The position numbers and the translations under genes were made by a program. Source: Diphasiastrum complanatum (taxonomy: Eukaryota; Streptophyta; Lycopodiopsida; Lycopodiales; Lycopodiaceae). Taken from it: a stretch of DNA of 64,000 bases. Of this stretch, positions 33,377 to 42,973 are shown in pieces. Numbering within the stretch: the first letter of the stretch is position 1; each line of letters starts with the position of its first letter. The notes beneath the pieces are model-generated. The model was given only the letters and a program-made list of their open reading frames with translations. It had not been told where the DNA came from and did not search any database. The stretch lies in NCBI GenBank assembly GCA_029204225.1, contig CM055095.1:71951347-72015346 (forward strand), written 5' to 3'.

Positions 33377-34727
33377 AAGAATTTAACTTGAAGATGCCAC
33401 CATATCTAGATCCATTAGCTAGGATCTCATTACCTTTCTTAATAAAGCAAGTATTGGAATTGAATTTTACATCACAACCACAATCAAGCAACTTTCCAAC
33501 ACTTATCAAGTTCTTTGTAAGCTTAGGAACAAAAAGAACATTGGAAAGTGATAGAACTTTAGAAGAAGCAAGTTTTAATAGAATGTTGCCAATTCCTTCA
33601 ATAGAGCATTCATGATCATTTGTTGTATAAATAGATTTTTTAAGACCTTTATAAGGTACAATAGAGTCAAAAGACTCCTTTGAACAACACATATGTGATG
33701 AGGTACCACTATCGATGTACCATGCTCCATCCTTCTTGAAGGGTGTTGAAGAAAAGCTTGACACCATGAGGGATCCTTCTCCATCACTTGCAATAAAGTC
33801 TTCTTCTTTCTCATTAGAGAGATTTGCTTGTTTGAGTTGATTTTTCTTTTTGAGGCAATTAGAGGCATAGTGCCCCTTCTTGCCACAAAAGAAACACTTG
33901 ACTTTCTTCTTCTTGGTCTTGAAAGTAGAAGGATGAGTTGAGTCAACCTCTTTACCATCTTTGTCTTTGTCCTTGGCTTTGTCTTTGTTGAAAGCTTGAG
34001 AAAAATGGTTCTTGCTCCTCCCTTTATGCTTGTCCTTGACAAAGAGAGCTTTGTCACTCCCAATATGCTCAAGTTTGTTCATCCTTGAAAGTTTGTAACT
34101 TTGCCTTGCTTCTTCAGAGATGAGAATCCCTTGAAGAGTCTCCAAATTGGACAACTCCTCCTTTATGGCAGAGGATTGAACAAGATTATCATAGTCTTCT
34201 TTTAAGCCATTAAGAATGACTTGTACTAGCTCATCTTGATTGATTGTGACACCAACACAAGCAAGCTCCCTATGAAGATCTTTTACTCTCAGAACATAAT
34301 TTGATGCACTCTCCTCACTTCTTTGAAAACTTTGAAAAATCTGATTTCTAAGAGTGAGTATTCTAGAAGTGTTCTTAGCTTCATAGATTGACTTAAGTGC
34401 ATCCCAAGCTTCTTTAGCAGTGGTGCAAGATCCTATTTCTCTTAGAATCTCATTAGAGACATTCATTTTAATGAAGTGTAGAGCCATTCTAGCTCTCTTC
34501 CTAGTATACTTTGGTATTTCAAGTTGTGCTTGAGGCTCCTCCTCAATACCAAGTACTATGTCCATAACATCCTGGAGTATAAGAATAGACTCCATCCTTA
34601 CCTTCCATATTGAATAATTGGAGGTACTTAGTCTTTCACTTGCTTCTAGGAGATATCCTCGCACAGATGCCATAATTGTGAAGACTATTCTTGTTATTGG
34701 ACAATTATATGTTTGAGCTTGTTCCAA
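33351..34727 (-). CDS. Copia B gag-protease open frame (458 codons)
   Basis: An intact frame and the best-preserved retroelement protein here. The N-terminal part is a UBN2/DUF4219-type gag with TSNYSIWKVRMESIL, ARMALHFIKM, AKEAWDALKSIYE, LTLRNQIFQSFQRSEES and VQVILNGLKEDYDNLV. A basic Lys/Asp-rich stretch and one CCHC zinc knuckle follow (CFFCGKKGHYASNC). Next comes the aspartic protease with active site WYIDSGTSSHMC, then SLSNVLFVPKLTKNLISVGKLLD. It ends near NSYEKNCSYV owing to a frameshift into the pre-integrase region. The exact initiation codon is uncertain; an ATG at MASVRGYLLEASERLS is more like copia gag starts than the first codon of the frame. Confidence 0.88.
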   Translation of the reverse strand: MEQAQTYNCPITRIVFTIMASVRGYLLEASERLSTSNYSIWKVRMESILILQDVMDIVLGIEEEPQAQLEIPKYTRKRARMALHFIKMNVSNEILREIGSCTTAKEAWDALKSIYEAKNTSRILTLRNQIFQSFQRSEESASNYVLRVKDLHRELACVGVTINQDELVQVILNGLKEDYDNLVQSSAIKEELSNLETLQGILISEEARQSYKLSRMNKLEHIGSDKALFVKDKHKGRSKNHFSQAFNKDKAKDKDKDGKEVDSTHPSTFKTKKKKVKCFFCGKKGHYASNCLKKKNQLKQANLSNEKEEDFIASDGEGSLMVSSFSSTPFKKDGAWYIDSGTSSHMCCSKESFDSIVPYKGLKKSIYTTNDHECSIEGIGNILLKLASSKVLSLSNVLFVPKLTKNLISVGKLLDCGCDVKFNSNTCFIKKGNEILANGSRYGGIFKLNSYEKNCSYV

Positions 34728-35432
34728 ACAGACTTGATGTTGCTACTCTCTTTCACTATAGGAATTTTCAAGGGTGTGCTATCAATCCTATGTGAAAAAC
34801 TTGCAACTGTATTTGAGATAGATGTCAAATATTCCACAAAACAAGATAATCTAGATCAGTCTCTCAAAATGGATTGAGAAATATAGACAAGTTTTGATTC
34901 TACTTTTGGCACGTGTTAGATGCTACAAAAGAAAACACTAATGATTCAAAGAAGGCACAAAAGGGTTCAATAACTTCAAACTTTGTCTTGATCTTTAGTT
35001 TCTTGTGTTGAATCTCAAAACAATGGATTGTGAATCAAGCTAAATTGGATCAAATCAAAAAGTGGTCACTTGGATTTTGGACTTCTCCCTACCCTCTTTA
35101 AGAGCTTATAACTCTTGATAGACACATCAGATTGATTTGAGATTAATTGCAATGGAAAGTACACTTTATAAGCTTTCCATCAAGCTATAAGATCAATATC
35201 TTTGGACCGGTTATGAAAGAAATAAAGAGGTTTGAAAATCTCTGATTTTCACACGTGCGGAATTCCAGAATTCCGTACAATGTCAATTCTGATCTGAAAA
35301 TCTAGTCTCAATCCTCTTTGATCCAAACACTTTTCAAGAAAAGGTAAAGAAAAGTGATAAACAGCTTTTTTGCTTGAATTGGGCTCACAAATTCTTGCAC
35401 AAACAGCGATAATAGCATGCAAAGCTTAATTT

Positions 35433-35445
35433 GGCTCTTATACCA
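35433..35445 (-). other. Primer-binding site of copia B
   Basis: The - strand reads TGGTATAAGAGCC, one mismatch from the initiator-Met PBS TGGTATCAGAGCC. It directly abuts the CA end of the LTR, fixing the LTR boundary and orientation. Confidence 0.88.
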
Positions 35446-36239
35446 TGATAAAAATCCAGCAAGCTCACACGTGTGGGGAATGATCCTCAAGTGTGAATGA
35501 TCTTGTTAAGCTTTGTGTTTAGCACATAAATTGATTCTAGATTGAATGCCAAGATCTAGTACAAGATTTTATGGCTAAATCACAATCTAGCATGCTAAGA
35601 ATCAAAGAATGATTGCTTTGATAAACAAGAGAGAAGAATTACAACAATTTATGCATTAGCATAAGCCTCTACTCGAGTTAGAGAGAGAAAGAGAGAGCAA
35701 AATTCAAGCAAACAATAGTGTAGATCCAAATTGACATGGAATAGCTTCAAAGCTTAGTTCTTCATAAAAAAATATGAGAGAGTCTACACATATTTATGGA
35801 GTTTGGAGTAGCTCGAGGTAGAACCATCTCCATCCAACTTTCATCCACATCTAAAAGTGAAAATTAGAGAATTAGTGACATTTGTCACTTTACGTGCATG
35901 TATTTTGCCTACTTTTACCAAGTGTCAAATTTTCAACTAGAATTGTACAAATCATCATGCATGTGTCCAATTCACTTTGTGCATGCCTTGCATGTCACTA
36001 TGGATCACTTACAACCATTGCATGTGATATATCACGAGTTTCTACAAGCCTATTATTGACATTTCTATGCCTACATTCTATATGCAAGTTGTATATTACC
36101 AACTAGACTTGAAGAACCCATGTAGCTCGAGTTTCTTCTAGGCCAAATTTGGCATTTACAATATGAAACAACATATACACATAGAATAAACTTTGTCAAA
36201 AGCCTAAAGTCAAGATAGATGATTTTTCATTTTTCAACA
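35446..36239 (-). repeat. 5' LTR of copia B (794 bp)
   Basis: On the - strand the segment starts TGTTGAAAAATG (36239) and ends TTTTTATCA (35446), flush with the PBS. The 36239 end coincides exactly with the end of copia C homology, supporting the boundary. It contains a CACACGTGTG G-box near 35468 and TATA-like ATAAATATG near 35795. There is no second copy in the window, so the left boundary rests on the PBS. Confidence 0.7.
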
Positions 36240-36979
36240 CTTAAGCTGTTTAGGAATGTGAACAAAACATATACAACCAAAGATTTTTAAATGGCTTACA
36301 CTAGGCTTGTGTCCATTCCAAACTTCATAAGGAGTTTTGTTGTTGACGGCTTTGGTGCTGAATCTATTCTGCACGTAACAGGCTGTGGCAATAGCTTCTG
36401 CCCTGAAATTTGCAAGTAGATGTGATTGATGTAGCACGGATCTGGCTGAGTTGAGAAGAGTTCGGTTCTTCCTTTCTGCAATCCCATTCTGTTGAGGTAA
36501 ATAGGAAGTGGTGAACTGTCTTCTAATACCATGTTCAGCCATGTATCGGACATCTCGTTAGAGAGGTATTCACTGCCACCATCTGTTCGAAGTGCTTTCA
36601 CTTTTGTAGACGTTTGTATCTCAGCCATGGCCTTGAATCTCTTGATGCATTCAAAGGCTTCAGATTTGTACTTAATGAACTTGACTGTAGACCATCTAGA
36701 ATAATCATCTATGAAAGTGATAAAATAGATTGCATCTCCTAAGGACAGAGTTGGCATTGGACCACAAAGATCACTATGTACAAGATCCAATACATGCTTT
36801 GTTTTGATGGAATGTGATTTGGGAAACTTGCTTCTAGAGTGTTTGCCATAGACGCATGATTCACAAAAGAAAGATTTCCTATCTAATGAAGAAGGAAAAT
36901 ACAATCCATCCGCTAAATTATTACAATGCATATAGGAAAGTGATCTTGTATACACGTGTCCAGATCGACTATGCCACAA
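36240..36979 (-). pseudogene. Copia C integrase
   Basis: Two overlapping frames. 36979 leftwards encodes a degraded pre-integrase region (MWHSRSGHVYTRSLSYM, CESCVYGKHSRSKF), VLDLVHSDLCGPM with the first catalytic Asp, FITFIDDYSRWS and VKALRTDGGSEYLS with the second Asp. After a shift near 36545 the 36234-36542 frame gives RRQFTTSYLPQQNGIAERKNRTL with the Glu, then LRAEA-type FRAEAIATACYVQNRFS and HLKIFGCICFVHIPK, where it is interrupted. Confidence 0.86.
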
Positions 36980-37735
36980 AATAGCTATCGTTTACATTTT
37001 CATGAGAGATGCTAGCTAATGCAACTGAATTAGAGAGTACGTAAAGATTTCTGACTCTAGTGCATGTAGTCAGAGTAGTATCTTCTTCAGATATTGTACA
37101 CTGCCCAGATGAGAAAGTAGCAGTGTAGCCCTCATCAGTTATCTCAGAGACTGATAATAAGTTCTTTGATAGTTGAGTAACGTGAAGGACATTGGGAACA
37201 CAAATAGATAGATCATTGTTGAATGTGATCTTGATTGTCTCTTTGCCTTCAACGCATATGGTGCCTGAATCTCCAAGGTAGATGAATTGATCTCTGTTGT
37301 AAGCTGCATACTCGGTAAACCATTCCTTGCGAGAGGTCATGTGTTGGGTAGCGTCGTTGTCCAGGTACCAACTATCACAGTCTTCGTTGTTGCTGCTGTA
37401 AGCCATTAACAAGTGTGTATCTTGCTCCTTGAATTCCGCCGCATTGGAAGAGTCTGGCTGTTGCTGCTGTTGTTGCTTCTTTGCCTTGTTGTAGATGCGG
37501 ATGCGACACTCCTTGATGTCGTGATTGGCTCTCTTCCAATATTTGCAGAAAAGCTTCTTGCGCGATCTACCATGCTCACCTTGAGTGTGAGGCTTCTGTT
37601 GTTGCTGCTGCACTTGATTCTTGCCTTTGGAATAGTCTTTCTTCTTGGTGTATAGGGCCATGGATTTGTCTTTGATGGAAAGACCGTTGGTCTTTCTCCG
37701 CATTGCCTCTTGAAGAAGATGATTGATCACCTTTT
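36969..37735 (-). pseudogene. Copia C gag end and protease
   Basis: Starts LLQEAMRRKTNGLSIKDK, then a Gln-rich basic stretch, a zinc knuckle in which one Cys is replaced by Trp (CKYWKRANHDIKEC), and an aspartic protease in which the usual DSGA is DNDA (WYLDNDATQHMTS). The loss of the catalytic D-S/T-G motif means the protease is inactive. The following LSICVPNVLHVTQLSKNLLSV segment is typical of copia. Confidence 0.83.
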
Positions 37736-38255
37736 GAACGTAGAGATAAACATTATGAAGTTATTTTAGTCTAAGTTCATTTGAATTATCACTTGTAGAA
37801 AGTGTGGGAAAAGGAAGTAGATCAACTTTGGGAAGATTCAAATTTGAATAATTTGGTACATTGAATCTAGTCTATTTTTGAGTAGGGTTTGGAATAGATC
37901 TAGAAGTTTCCTATTGTTGATAAGCTTGGGGAAGGACATCCAAATAGGGCATGGACCTGTTATAAATAGTGTACAAGCGTGGGAAGAGATACATTCTCTC
38001 TCTCTCATCTCATTCATGCTTACGCATGAGTTCTCTTTTGGTTCATATATCCATTGGTGCACTATAGTGTTGATATCTTGCAATTTTGTGTGTAGAATGC
38101 AATTGTATGTTGTGTATTGGATCCACATGTGTGAAATATAGTAACATACTGTTATTGTACGGAAAAAAATAAACTTTATTTTATCATATACTTGATGTTT
38201 GATCAAGATCTTATTGAGTTTGCATCTTCTATGTGTAGTAGATGTTAGATTTCTA
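37736..38255. other. Intergenic DNA, no gene seen
   Basis: No recognisable feature. Short frames on both strands lack similarity to known domains. Confidence 0.4.
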
Positions 38256-38442
38256 CTGATATATAGACATAACATAGACTTTATGCTCCTTTCAAACACA
38301 GTGTTTGAAGATTTGACATTCTAGGAGATGAAGACAATGTGGTTGCTACACACTGGTCTGAAATTCCATGACCACATAGCGTCAGATCAAGAACCTGCCA
38401 TGATAAACCACACATGATAATGCTAGGCAAAAACATAGTACT
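38256..38442 (+). repeat. Direct repeat, copy 1 (187 bp)
   Basis: From CTGATATATAGACATAACATAG to AAAACATAGTACTTAA. Copy 2 lies at 38694-38882, 438 bp further, with roughly 85 percent identity by eye (shared TATGCTCCTTTCAAACACA and GATTTGACATTC). Confidence 0.85.
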
Positions 38443-38499
38443 TAAGAGCATTCAAGCGCTTACAAACAATCTAAAAGACAGATCAGTTCCTCAAGTTTC

Positions 38500-38680
38500 A
38501 CACTCAAGACATCATCAGTGATACACCAACTCCACCAAGATAAATTTTTGTCAATTCTTGTAGCTTAGTCAATGATGGATGTAATTTAAGCCCATTCATG
38601 TGTGCACAACCCTCCAAAGAGAGAGAGTTCAACTTTGAAGCCAAACAGTCAGCAACTTTTTTAAATCCTGCATATGAAAT
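38500..38680 (-). pseudogene. Possible leucine-rich-repeat exon remnant
   Basis: On the - strand, after a splice-acceptor-like TTTCATATGCAG, the frame reads GFKKVADCLASKLNSLSLEG, CAHMNGLKLHPSLTKLQELTKIYLGGVGVS. The Leu spacing (L..LSLEGC...NGL.L, LT.LQELTKIYL) resembles leucine-rich repeats such as those of F-box/LRR proteins. A one-base slip near 38517 could restore a DDVLSV continuation. A further LRR-like stretch (LFAKCLDVLYANMEYVEFL) is readable at about 39240-39165. This may be a decayed multi-exon gene. Assignment to a particular family is not possible. Confidence 0.35.
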
Positions 38681-38693
38681 AAGAGAACATAAG

Positions 38694-38882
38694 CTGATAT
38701 CTAGACAGAACATAGGCTATATGCTCCTTTCAAACACAATGTTTAAAGATTTGACATTCCAGGAGATGGAGACAACGTGGCTGCTATACATTGTTCTGAA
38801 AGTCCACGACCACATAGCTTTAGATCAGGAACCTACCATGATAAAGCACACATAATTATGCTAGACAAAAACATAGTATTTA
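38694..38882 (+). repeat. Direct repeat, copy 2 (189 bp)
   Basis: Counterpart of 38256-38442. The LRR-like segment lies between the copies, so this is a local tandem duplication of period 438 bp of which the second unit is incomplete. Confidence 0.85.
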
Positions 38883-39289
38883 AGTTTCAATTACAATTTT
38901 ACATCCGTTTATTTCCATTTTCTAGTGACTAAGCCAAAGCTGCAAAACGACATTTCCAAAAGTGGTAACCAAACAGTGTCACAAGACTGACCTCAATAGA
39001 CTTTCTGGATCATTGTGCAAGAATTTTTGTCAGTTCTTGCTCATAGATAAAAGAGCAATTAGGAAGAGCAATGGTTGATGGCCAGGATCTTGTAGCCCAA
39101 TTTACGACTACCACAAAGTCTTGCACACAAAGTTTTCTTTGTCGTATCATATGAGGAACATTAACTGTACAGAAACTCAACATACTCCATATTTGCATAA
39201 AGAACATCCAGACATTTGGCAAAGAGAGTAATATCATATCTAATCTTCTCCAAAAAATGAACAAGTAATAAATATAACATTGCCACAAC

Positions 39290-39854
39290 GATGTTATATT
39301 GATGCAACCTATACGTCGCCCAGTGACGTTAAATAAACGTCGCTTTCCAAAAAACATCTCTCGGGTTTTATAGTCAGCAAAGTTATAATAGCGTCGACGG
39401 GTGACGTTTAATTGTGCAGACGATAAATCGTCGCTCACTCGTTTCGTCGCAAATGCGATGATAAATAACCGTTTCTAAAATGTCACTTCATCAAAAACAT
39501 CTCTCGGGTTTTACAGTCTACAAAGTTATAACAACAGCGTTGTTTGGGCGACGTTTAATCTTGCAAACGGTTAATCATCACTTAATTGAAATGTCGCTCA
39601 CTTGTTTCGTCACAATGCGATGATCAATAACTATGACTTTCCAAAAATTGATCTCTCGAGTTGTTTTTCTGAACACATCGTCACATGGCAACGTTAAAAC
39701 CCAAACGTCGCTTAAAAAAATATCGCAAAACGACGTTTACGTAAAGTCGCTCAAAGTGACATTATTTTTGCAACGATTGAAAAAAAAAAGTTTGTCGCGA
39801 TTACAATCACTGTGCGGCGTTTAATTTTTTAGAAACTACGTAATCACTGTAGTG
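39290..39854 (-). mobile_element. CACTA (En/Spm-type) transposon terminus with subterminal repeats
   Basis: The - strand of 39838-39854 reads CACTACAGTGATTACGT, a typical CACTA terminal inverted repeat starting CACTACA. Inward of it the sequence is full of short GCGACGTTTA / CGTCGC motifs. It also carries two long repeats (ACATCTCTCGGGTTTTA...AAAGTTATAA at about 39353 and 39496) and a third partial (39651). Dense subterminal motif repeats are characteristic of this superfamily. The other end and a transposase are not visible, so this is one end only. Confidence 0.65.
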
Positions 39855-41075
39855 CTAGCGATTTCAAATTGGTCACTATAAGATTGAACGTGACTTCTGT
39901 CACTATAAGATTGAACGTGACTTCTTTCATTATGTTTTGTTCAATATTGATAGGCGTAGTCATGCATTAGGAAAGAAGGCTCTATTCCGCTGCACTCGAT
40001 AAGTCGCCACAGTCTTTGACTTGTCGTTATTGCATATACCTCTTTTCAACAGTGGAGGCTCCCTAGCAGCTTGCCTATGCACAACTGAGTTGTCACTTAA
40101 AAAAAAGAATAAGTCTCCTAGACAATAGTCAATTTCGGAACTAAACGTAGAGGCAACATGGTAAAACATGCTCAAGCAACCTCTTCATAAAGCCTACTCC
40201 ACAATTGTAGATCCATCAAGGTTGTCAATTTTTGGCTTGAATGTCTGCATTTGTGAAAAAACTTGTAAATGAATTTTTTTTATCCAAAACTCTACTTGCA
40301 TTGACATTGGCTCGTGTGGATAATGGACGTGGATATTGCATATCGATAATTTATCCACACATTATTGCAATCTAGGCACTACAATATACATGTGGATTAT
40401 TCACACACAACAAAAAAAAGGCCTCAGCTTCTCACAACGCCACATAAAGAACCAAAATTTTGCAAGGATTTTTTATGCATGGGGATAATCCATGCAATGA
40501 ATGCAAGAAACATCCAGAATTGATTTCCCACCAAGGTGTTGCCAGAGTTTTCTAAACACTTTCTGCATGGAACATCCACACATGGATTATTCATGCAAAT
40601 AACATTTGCAACGCCATTGATGGTGATATCCAATAGACTTGTCAGATTGTGTAGAAAAATGGGAGTTTTTGGGTGGATAATCTAGACAAGCAAAACAATA
40701 AACAGATGACTATGTGTCACATCTTGCATGGATCAATGTTGCGGATAAACGCAAAGTTTTGTAGTTGAGTAGAGAGCATATAGCTCAAGAGGAAGAGGGA
40801 CTTGAGAGCTTTTACAAATTTCGCTTAGATCTAGAAAATGATCTTTGCATTTTCAATTTGGGTTTAATGTGAAACCATCAACCTCAAATGTTAGTAGTTG
40901 TAGATCCAATCCAAGTTACTTACTAGTCGAGGATGTCCCTAGCTTGATTTATGAGATTGTATGGTCTCCTTTGCTTCATGCACAATAATTACTCAAATAT
41001 TGATGATTTTTGCAAAATAAGTCAACTACCTTCAATAAAGGTTTTTATAATGACACACAAGCCTTTATTATTATA
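39855..41075. other. Intergenic DNA, no gene seen
   Basis: Short direct repeats of an ATGGATAATCCATGCA-like phrase at 40300-40700 suggest another old repeat, but termini cannot be defined. No coding similarity. Confidence 0.4.
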
Positions 41076-41264
41076 GCTTGTAGGGATGGGCTCTCATTAT
41101 CACCGTAGAGGCACCTACAGTGCCTCTGTTGCATAGGCCCCACACCATCCAAGGGGAGAGATATATTCTTTCTCCCTTAGCTCCATCCCATCACCCTTGG
41201 ATGGAGTGGGGCCAGCACTGCAGGTGCCCCTGGAGTGCACTCCTTAAGCATTCTCGCTTGTAGG
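41076..41264. mobile_element. Candidate Mutator-type MITE with 9-bp target duplication
   Basis: GCTTGTAGG occurs at 41076-41084 and 41256-41264, flanking 171 bp whose two halves form an inverted repeat. The left half reads GAGGCACCTACAGTG then GGCCCCACACCATCCAAGGG. The right half, reverse-complemented, reads GGGGCACCTGCAGTG then GGCCCCACTCCATCCAAGGG. A 9-bp duplication is the hallmark of Mutator-like elements. The outermost 20 bases of the two arms match poorly. Confidence 0.6.
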
Positions 41265-42973
41265 CTATGGAAAGAAATTAATGCATGTAGAATAGCTTCC
41301 TTCCCACATTTTTCCCATTGCTTAGAAGTCATTCTCCTTGCAAAAAGGAAGTCTTGAGGATTTGGGTTTTTGCCATTCTTGGGCAGAATAAGCCAAGCAT
41401 GACCATAACATTGCAATGTGAGTGTCCCATGTTGCTTTAAAGGCTGTCTCATGCAACAATCTTAGGACCATTGCATATACTGAATGAATGCCCTTAAAAT
41501 TAGAAACCAAAGGAGGAGCTAAGGGTCTTCTTGCTTTTTTTCAGAATTGTACTTGAAGGGTCTATAATTTTTTGGGAATGTGAGCAGTGATGGACAAAAT
41601 CTGAAGAAAAACTTCATTTTTACAGATGCCTTGAAAAGTGCACTTCATTTAGGTATAGGAGTTTTCACTCACATTCTGAATTAAAAAATCAAAGATAAAT
41701 AAATATTTCATTCTAGAAGAAATCCTTTTTTTCTGGTTATTTTCTTAACTAGTATAACTCTATTTTGGAAAATGGGAAAATAAGTAATTGCAACTTGCAA
41801 GGCAACACGGTTGAAGGGCCGGAGGTGGGAACGTCAAATTTCAATTATCCAGCTGTGTTGACAGAGATGGAATAGCGACCGCACAAGTGGTCTGTCGATC
41901 CTCGTGATTCCGTAACAGTTCAACTGTGGACAGCTGTTCCTGGCTCTTCGAATAGCCCGATGGTTAATGCCATTACCCGACTGTGGCAACCCGTTGGACA
42001 GGACTTAGAGGAAGCTAAATTCCCACAATCACTCGGATGTCTCACACGTGTCATGTTACCACCTGGACATTTTTCGATCGTTCATCGAGTGGGGACGTGG
42101 CAGAATCTGAACGCTGGAGGAAGATCCCACGGTTGCTGGGCATTGAATCCGTATTGTGCCATCGTCGATTCTTTTCTTCTCCTTTATCTTCTTCTTCTCC
42201 TTTCTTCTTCTTTTGGTGAGGGCAGAGAAGAATGGTTGGATTAGAGAAGAAAAAATGGGTTTGATTCTACGATCCACATGCAGATGTTCGTATTTTCATT
42301 GTAATCTGGATTTTGGGCTTAGATCCTATCACAACAGTACTCGCAAGATCGTATTCCGTTCTTAATCTTTGCTGGATATTGATTCTTGTTTGCTGGTGAG
42401 CTTGGCGATGCGCATTCGTCCTTATAAATTTCTTTTTGGCTTAATGGACAGAAAAAAGATGGTTACCGAGAGCTTAATCTTTGGCTATAAGGTTGCTCAG
42501 CATAAGGTCTATGTTGTCAGATAAAATACTAGTATCTTGTGCGGAGATTTGACTTCTTGAAGACCCCGGATCTTTAAGGTTGGATTCGTGAAAAGAGTCG
42601 TCTGTCTGTTTCTTTCTGTTATGAAGTTGAATTGAATACGCAAGGTGGAAGTCTGACATATTGCATACTTTAAATTGTTCGGCATTTGTTGTTAGCTTGT
42701 TATGAGTTCAATCATCAATGCGATATATAGGTTCTGTTCGAGGAATCAGGATGCGAGCATGTGAAGTCTGATGTTAACCCGAGGATTGTTTGTCCTATTT
42801 TGTTGCATGTAACCCTTCTTCAGAACGTGCGCGTGTCGGGTCACAAAGGAGGAACAACGTAGTGCAAGTGCTTTCAGCTGTTTCCCGTAGCTTCTCAATC
42901 CTTCGGAGAATTGTTGCAGTAATATTTGTGTTGTCTTGCGCTTAAATAGTCCAGACAGAATAGCCTCAGAAGG
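41265..42973 (+). promoter_or_regulatory. Upstream region of the ABA receptor gene
   Basis: No coding similarity. 42169-42215 is a CT-rich tract of the sort often found in plant 5' UTRs. Possible 5' UTR intron donors (CTGCTGGTGAGC near 42390) and acceptors (TTGTTGCAG ending at 42919, CCTCAG just before the start codon) exist, so the transcript may begin near 42.2 kb and be spliced. This is inference; no TATA box was placed. Confidence 0.4.
42045..42101 (+). promoter_or_regulatory. Two ABRE-type G-box motifs
   Basis: ACGTGTC within ACACGTGTC (42046-42052) and ACGTGGC within GGGGACGTGGC (42095-42101), 49 bp apart. Both are classic ABA-responsive element cores bound by bZIP factors of the ABF/AREB group. 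They lie about 0.9 kb upstream of the receptor start codon. They may be in the promoter or, if a 5' UTR intron exists, just upstream of the first exon. Confidence 0.55.

Larger units (their letters stand above)
31292..36239 (-). mobile_element. Ty1/copia element, family B, lacking its 3' end
   Basis: Reading leftwards: 5' LTR (35446-36239), PBS (35433-35445), about 700 bp leader, gag-protease (34727-33351), integrase (33376-31939 in three frames) and RT to 31292. RNase H, polypurine tract and 3' LTR are missing; homology ends at about 31290. Frames are broken near 33360, 33170, 32760 and 31900, while gag-protease is open throughout, so the element is fairly young but dead. Its right end lies inside copia element C. 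Confidence 0.9.
36240..37735 (-). mobile_element. Ty1/copia element C, truncated
   Basis: Contains, from right to left, the end of gag, the protease and most of integrase, related to family A but distinct. It is cut at 36240 within the integrase codons FVHIPKQLK, exactly at the LTR start of element B, which therefore inserted into it. At the right it stops near 37735 within gag. RT, RNase H and LTRs are not found. Confidence 0.85.

Noticed and set aside
39010-39438. 142-codon - strand open frame as a membrane protein gene
   Set aside because: Half of it lies in CACTA subterminal repeats; the only possibly meaningful part is the short LRR-like stretch in another frame.
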